This document shows, one piece after another, positions 57,877-64,000 of a stretch of 64,000 nucleotides of DNA. Source of the stretch: Linnemannia elongata (taxonomy: Eukaryota > Mortierellomycota > Mortierellomycetes > Mortierellales > Mortierellaceae); the NCBI GenBank assembly GCA_036320915.1, contig JAXBDG010000013.1, positions 1,674,001-1,738,000 on the forward strand, written 5' to 3'. The notes below the pieces were generated by a model. It had not been told where the DNA came from. It did not search any database and worked only from the letters and a program-made list of their open reading frames with translations. How positions within the stretch are numbered: position 1 is the stretch's first letter; each line of letters begins with the position of its first letter. A program made the translations under genes and the position numbers.

Positions 57877-60849
57877 ATGACCACCACCAGAAAGAAGACC
57901 TCCCGTCGTCAATGTGTCTGCGGATCTGCCGAGGACTCTGGATTCATGGTACGACACTACACCTCATCAACAAAACACCGAAGAAACACCACTTACCCCT
58001 GGGACCTTCACTTTTGCAATTGCAGTGGCGTGGCATTCAGTGTTTATTGTTGCTTTAGCCCAATGACTGACACGGAAAACTATGCCTTCTTCGGGGGGAA
58101 ACAACAAAAAAATAGATATGCTGTGACGGGTGCAACTCTTGGATGCATGGCGCCTGTTTCAAGGTCACACAGAGGTCCTCGAGAGGATTAGAGGCCTTCT
58201 ATTGTCCTCACTGCAGATGTGCTAGCGCGACTGCAACGAGCTTGGCGGCGGAGCGAGCTTCGACAACCACTACATCAACATCTGCATATGCACAGTCAAA
58301 AGCCAGGACAAGGAAAGAAAAGGCAGAGGAGATGGCGACTGCGAAGACGATGACGACGGCCGAGCCAATGGTTACAAGAAGGACGACAAGGGCAATGGTC
58401 GCGAAATCGACATCAGAACCCAATCCTACAGCAACGACGGCGGAACCAAAGGCTACGACAAGGAAGGCGAGGTCAACAGCCGCGGAGTCAACAACAGAGC
58501 CAAGCAGTACGAAGACGCGGGTGGAGGTAACAGTTACGGTACCGACAGCAGAACTAACTACACGTACAACATCGAGAGACGAGCCGAGGGTTTCGAGAAG
58601 GACGGCAAAGGAGAAGGAACAAGTCACGGCGACAGCAGAATCAAAACCTACGACAATGCCGGCGGAGCGAAGATCTAGGTCGACAGGAAAGCCAATAGCC
58701 GGGACACCGTCGCCAGACCTGAAAGCTACGACAACGACAGAGGAGCCAAATGCTACGAAAAGGAAGATAAAACCAAAGCCCTCGGCATCACCGACAGAGC
58801 CAGAAGCTACGACAACAAAGGCTGAGTCACGAATGAAGGCAAGGACAGCAAAGCCTAAGGTTACGGCAAGGACAACAAAACCAAAATCCTCGGCATCATC
58901 GACAGAGCGAGTGGCTACGACAAGGACGGCAGAACCAAAAGCGAAGACAAGAAAGGTAAAAGCCACTGCATCAACACCAAGACCTACAGCCACAGCCACG
59001 ACAACGAAAGCAAAGGCAAAGGCTACGACAACCACAGCAAAACCGAAAGCTATGACAAAGACAGCAAAGGCGACGAGTCCTCCGAACAACGGGAAACGCG
59101 GACTCCTGCCCACTTCCTCCTCAACCACAGACTCGCCCTCTGCAAAACGACGGAAAACAAAAGCCGCAGGTGCACCAGATACTCCAAGTACTGGATCGGC
59201 GATGGTGGAGCAGAGTGTTTTGTCTCGTCGTCCGGCATTTGTCTTCGCCATCCAATCCTCCAGGCTGCTGGAGCTCAGTGATGAGATCTTGATCTGGATT
59301 CTGATATGGGTTCATTGTCAAAAGTCGATCTGCAGAGTGTCGAGTACCTGCAAACGACTCTGGAGTGTCGCCCAAGACCCCTATTTGGTAAGCCACCCGT
59401 TTGTGGTTAAAATTATCATTCTAATTATTTACTACGTTGACAATATGCTAATCATGAGCCTCCTTTGTCTTTGCAATGAACTAGTGGAAATACATTACGC
59501 TTCACCACGACACTGTCCTCCGACGGCACTGGGATACGCAACTTCACCCTCGACTCTTGTCATCCAATATCTACGAACTCAACCTCGTCGGCGAAATCTC
59601 GTCACCAGTCCTCATTGATACGCTCAAACTGGACCAGTTTACAGGACTCAGGACTCTTCGACTAGAGGACATTCAAACCTACACCGTCTACCGACTCGCC
59701 AGTAGGCTACCCTGGCTCAAGGTGTTTGAGGCCAGGAAGATCAAGGGCAACAGTGACAGATGGGATTGGTCGCCCTTTAGCAATCTGACCCAGTTGGAGG
59801 AATTGCTGCTCTGGAGGAACGAGAAGCCCATGCAGACCTTCAGTCTTTCGGAGGACATAATAATCCAGACACCCGACGATGTGTACCCAGGAGATGGCAT
59901 CAATGGCGGATTTGGTGGGTTTGTGCAGTTGTCAAACTCGAGCTCACATATGCTGGACTCTGACGACGAGATGGTTGAGGATGAGGTTGAAGACGGAGGT
60001 GATGAAGATGGCACGGAGGATGCGATGGATACTGAAGGGAGCGTTACGGGAGGTCTGGAAGAGGGAACCATTGCACACAGCAACCAGGGTTTGGGTGCAG
60101 GAGTAGGAGCAGGAACAGGAACAGGATCGGACGACAGCGGAGTATCGATTACTCCCGTCAATCAATACCAACAACAACATCGTCAAACGCAGCAGCGGAT
60201 GATGCCAAAACTCAAACGACTGGCGCTTATTAACATTGTGAGCCCAACAGCCCATCGTGGAACAGACCGCTTCATGCGGCGCCTGGTGTCTCGCGTCTCC
60301 ACGTTTGTGCATTGGAACTGCTTTAACATCCTCTTTCCTGTGGTGCGGACTCAATTCGACCGGCTAGTACATCTCACAATGGTCGAACCCTGTGAACCAG
60401 CGTGGCAGGAGGCAACCTGGCAGGAACACGCAGCCGCTTTCCTAACCATGAAGTCACTTCAGACGATCACATGGATCAATCCACATATGCAGCGACGGTT
60501 CCTCATTCCGATTCTGGATGTTTTGTTGTTGTCACTCGACCGATTGCGCGTCATCCATTTGGTCTCGACGGACGACGACACACAGGTCCTGCAGATGATC
60601 CTGACACATGTTCTCGAGACGCAATGGACAGGGCAGTTGATGGTTTCGATTCAAGATGACCTGGGAGCGGATCCGATTGTGAGGGATTGGTGCGACAGTG
60701 CAAAGGAGGCTGTAAGAGTTGCGAACCTGGATGATGCGATGAAGAATCAGCCGTTGGCTTTTGTGGTCAAGCTGTTCCGTGCCGAGTGGGATGAGGATGC
60801 TGGATTGAAACGACTTTGCCTTAAAGCCTGGCAACAAACCCTTCATTGA
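57877..60849 (+). CDS. PHD finger - Lys/Thr/Ala repeat - F-box/LRR fusion protein
   Basis: Three exons, 57877-57948, 58116-59387 and 59485-60849, encode about 902 residues. Seen: a complete C4HC3 PHD finger with ligands C13, C15, C27, C30, H35, C38, C54 and C57 (CVC, CCDGCNSWMHGAC, YCPHC). Intron 1 falls between the first and second ligand pairs. A basic linker of about 330 residues follows, built from imperfect TTxAEPKATTRK-like units and reminiscent of histone H1 tails. Next come an F-box (LLELSDEILIWILIW, ICRVSSTCKRLWSVAQDPYL, then WKYI across intron 2) and a leucine-rich region. PHD fingers commonly read histone H3 tails; F-box proteins recruit substrates to SCF ligases. A chromatin-directed ubiquitin ligase adaptor is inferred. 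An acidic loop (about DSDDEMVEDEVEDGGDEDG) interrupts the LRR part. Confidence 0.87.
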
Positions 60850-60988
60850 ACCCCATTCTTTTCCCAGAAGAGCCTGTTTGCGTTTTATTTTGAACATTGC
60901 ACCACTAAAAGAACGTCGAGTGAAAAAAAGAGCAACCAGTGCCCCCTCTCACCTCCTTGTCCTTTTCTTTCATCAATGTTTTGTTGTC

Positions 60989-62552
60989 TTAAAATCCTCT
61001 GGGGTTCCTGGCCTGCAAGAGACAGAGCATCTGGATCGAGTCTCCGAAATAAGACCGGTCTCCTTCCAAGTTATCCATTTCGTTCTGGACACGGCCCAGG
61101 GCAGGGTGTTGCATGGTCCACATGACAACTGATGCGGGGGCGGTGTAGGACAGATCCGAGTAAGAGCGGTCCGAGATCTTGTGGCCGTTCAGGTGATATC
61201 CTGCGTGGATCTCAGAAAGGGATCCAAAGAAGTTTGATTGGGCCATCAGAGCGGGGCGGATCCTTTCATCTCTAGTGAGCAGGTAGTATACTGACAGGCG
61301 CCATCTATCATTTTTGTAGAGAGAAAGCGTAGATGTGAGCTTTGTGTTCGTACTGCGTGCATGGTTGCTTTGGTGGTACAGGGTATATGAACTTACGGGA
61401 CGCGGCAAGAGTTCCAGTTGTAGTCCTATTACCGAAAACCCCGAAAAAGGGAGAGGAGTGAACAGGGTTAATTACCACAACGAAAAAAAAAATAAAAGTC
61501 AGCAAAGCGTCGGAACAATATACAATAATCGTCATCGAACGCCTTCATCGTCATAATCCCTGCTTGTCGGCGTTCCGTTTATCCACATAGTAAAAGGCGT
61601 ACCTTGTCGTTGTCGCTCTCGAGGATCTTCTTTGCGGAGGGTTCATAGTACCCATTCGCAGACTGCTTCAAAAAGTCAGCAATCAGTCCCGTGTGGTTCA
61701 GTGTAAGCTGATGCTGGATCGTGATAATAATGCTGTCCAGCACCTTCCTCCACTCCTCACACCGCTCCACATCCTCGTTATAAAACGTCAAGAACCCGGA
61801 CAAGATGAAATCCGAGGGCCGGGTAACATCCTTGTACTCGCTCTCCTCACCATACTGCGCTCCACCGGTATAGCCCATTGCGCCCATCTGCGGCTTTGGG
61901 ATCTTGACCCAATCGCCCAAGGTCGGCATGAAAGTGTAAGGGTTGATCTCATGCTCAAGAATAGCCTTGCAGAGTGGAACGGCGATCTGGCGGTAGTCGT
62001 AGCGACCGCAGGGGGAACGACCCCAGAGTCGGGCAGCGTAGAAGAGGGCTGTAGCGACATCCACATCACCGTCGGTGGCCGAGTTGGAACCGCCGTCGGG
62101 GGCGTTGGAGTAGGTCCTGTTGTGTTTGTCATCGATCTGCTGCCAGGCGAGAAGTCCGTTTTTGTTTTTGAAGTGCAGGAACCAACGGACGAGGCCGTCA
62201 AAGTCCTGTTGGTTGTGCATCAGTACCGAGATCAACATTCCGTATCCAATTGCTACCGTGCACAATAAAAACAAGTAGAAGGAACGTTCAGTCTTATGTC
62301 CGTTGGACGATATCTTTTTTTCCACGCTCACAGAACGGTCGCGCACAATTGGTGACTTTTGACCAACTCCCACCGTCCTGGGAGCTAGTGGTTGTGATTT
62401 TCTTGTGTCCTTTTGTGAATACCTTCAGAGCAGGTGATGGCGTTTTTTTGCTCGACTTCACCCTTCTTGTTGTAGTCGATGTAGACGAGCTCGCCCCAGG
62501 AGCGCACGTAGTCTGCGCGCCACTGGCTGTACTTTTGTTCGATGGAGGGCAT
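60989..62552 (-). CDS. Glycoside hydrolase family 8 enzyme
   Basis: Four minus-strand exons, 62552-62423, 62252-61603, 61425-61397 and 61304-60989, encode 374 residues. Seen: WRADYVRSWGELVYIDY at the start, then TCSEAIGYGMLISV with the proton-donor glutamate E43, FKNKNGLLAWQQ, GGSNSATDGDVDVATALF (D104 and D106), NWNSCRVPWRLSVYYL, and the all-alpha (six-hairpin) pattern of GH8. Known activities: endo-beta-1,4-glucanase, licheninase, chitosanase and xylanase, mostly in bacteria. No signal peptide is visible from this start, although bacterial relatives are secreted; an upstream exon cannot be excluded. A very small exon (29 bp) is needed and its join gives RVPWRL intact. Chitosan is a plausible substrate in this fungal group, but that is inference. 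Confidence 0.88.
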
Positions 62553-64000
62553 GGTTGGTTATTGTTTTCCTGCTGTTTGTTGTTGAGAGGCGATTGTGTG
62601 AGTGAATGAGAGAATCAGTTGTAGGCGAGAGTGGCTAAAGGTGAAGGTGAATGAGAAAAAGTGAGCGGAGGTATGAATGAGGCGGAAGAAAAGGAGTGAG
62701 AGAAGATAAAAGAAAGGAAAGAAGAGAGAGAAAGAAAGAAAAGGCTGAAGTGTAAATCACATATAAAAAAAAAGCTCTCATCCGATGTCATCCTGGGTGT
62801 CTTGGATATCGACCATAATACCTCATGTCGTTTGCACACACGCAATAGCTTTCGGAGGTCTTTGTTACCGGGAGGTTGCTGTCCATGGAACAACCATTGT
62901 GCGCTTTTTTGCATTATTGCTCTCGCTGCCCTTATCCCAACACTGAGGTACATGCGAATGTTCATGCAAATAACGCTTTCTTTTTTACTTTATTGTTCTC
63001 GATAAAGTGGTGTATTGTGTATTCTTGTGAACTCGTTAACGCGCCTGGCAAAGGAAACCGGGGATTGTCAGGATCCCATCACGATGATCGCCATCATCAT
63101 CGCTTCGCCCTTCATCACTAGCACTTCATCAACAAGTATTGACGTAACAGACACCGATTTGGTCAACGAAGAGAAACAACAAACTCAGGTACGACCACTA
63201 GGCAGTTTCGGTTGCTCATTATCCCCAACAATGCTCATATACCTGCACCTCATTGCCACACACAGTGAAGGCAAAGTGATACAACAGCCCATCACAACCA
63301 CGACCACAACTCCTGTTTGGGACACGCTGTGCAATGCAATTACAAAATTATGCTGTATCAGCCCCTCATTTTCAATCCCGGAAGAACGATCTTCACTTCT
63401 CCATGAGAGGTATTTTCATTCCCAAGAAAATTGCCTGCTCACTCCTTCTGCTCACTATTTTTGTGTTTTCTTCTTTTTCTTTGTGAGGCGCCACAGCCAT
63501 ATCCTCGTTCCATTTCCATGATAGTATTGATGATGAGGTTGGCCGTAGCAAGAGCTGCAAAGTCCCAATAATCCACTTCTTTGATCTAATTGCGATTGTG
63601 ATGAGGCGCGAAAAAAAAAGTAGGTCATTCTGATTAGAAGAGTTGAGCCGTAAACTGTTTTTCTTTCTGCCTCAGGCTTTTGCATTTCAGAACAGGTTCT
63701 GCATTTTTTTTTGAAAAAGTGAAAATGCAGTGTCCGGATACAACGGCTGTTGTTATCCGGCTATTGCCAATCGTGACAGGACTTGTGAGGTTTCGGAGGA
63801 TTGTGTGTTGAAAGGGAGAGCAAAAAAAAAAGTGAAAACAAAAGAAAGAAAGAAAGAGAGAAAGAAGGAAAAAAAGAGGAAAGGGAGGAAGGGAAGGCGT
63901 ATCGAAGGTCATGTCACCATTTTTTTTTCTTTTTGTCATTGTGTTGTACAGTAGTCGATTCTAACCATCTCACGACCTTTTCTGAGCTCACAGCCCACTC
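62553..64000. other. Terminal region without a recognised gene
   Basis: Starts with the promoter of the GH8 gene. The rest has purine-rich GAAA repeats (about 63830-63900) and short frames without a domain. A gene continuing beyond the window cannot be excluded. Confidence 0.45.

Noticed and set aside
58208..59251. Minus-strand open frame of 347 residues opposite the PHD/F-box gene
   Set aside because: It is the antisense of the Lys/Thr/Ala repeat linker, which lacks stop-generating codons on the other strand. The plus strand has clear PHD and F-box domains.

Overview
The window is nuclear DNA of a filamentous fungus. Genes carry short GT-AG introns, encoded proteins have long low-complexity tracts, and the set includes fungal markers: the Sho1 osmosensor, an Iks1-type kinase, the Gid4/Vid24 subunit, a GH5 exo-beta-1,3-glucanase and an OPT transporter. 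The many F-box/LRR proteins, a GH8 enzyme and a decayed NACHT-pentapeptide-WD40 gene fit early-diverging Mucoromycota, most likely Mortierellaceae. That placement is inferred from gene content, not from a marker sequence. I saw no rRNA, tRNA, CRISPR array or complete transposon.

Layout. 0-9 kb: a FAD monooxygenase with a very long disordered tail, then a METTL24-like membrane methyltransferase (both +). 9-15 kb: a membrane-anchored GH5 glucanase, CTP synthase and a GNAT acetyltransferase (all -). 15-20 kb: a 2.6-kb gene-poor stretch, then a mucin-like single-pass membrane protein (+). 20-27 kb: an OPT transporter (-), then 4.4 kb containing only a broken NLR-like pseudogene. 27-32 kb: Gid4/Vid24 and a secreted agmatine/peptidylarginine deiminase-like enzyme (both -). 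32-40 kb: an OSGIN-like flavoprotein with a 1.7-kb intron (-). 40-48 kb: an acidic WD40-type protein and Sho1 (both +). 48-53 kb: an eight-exon Iks1-like kinase with C-terminal membrane segments (-). 53-61 kb: three F-box/LRR genes, one carrying an N-terminal PHD finger. 61-64 kb: a GH8 glycosidase (-) and a gene-free end.

Exon joins were worked out by hand from GT-AG sites, phase and continuity of family motifs. All 16 protein gene models keep frame from ATG to stop. Functional links are loose: cell-wall and surface biology (GH5, GH8, mucin-like protein, Sho1), ubiquitin-dependent turnover (Gid4 and three F-box proteins), and housekeeping (CTP synthase, OPT). No operon-like or obvious biosynthetic cluster is present. 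The most unusual items are the PHD/F-box fusion, the fungal GH8, the extended OSGIN-like protein and the NLR-like pseudogene.
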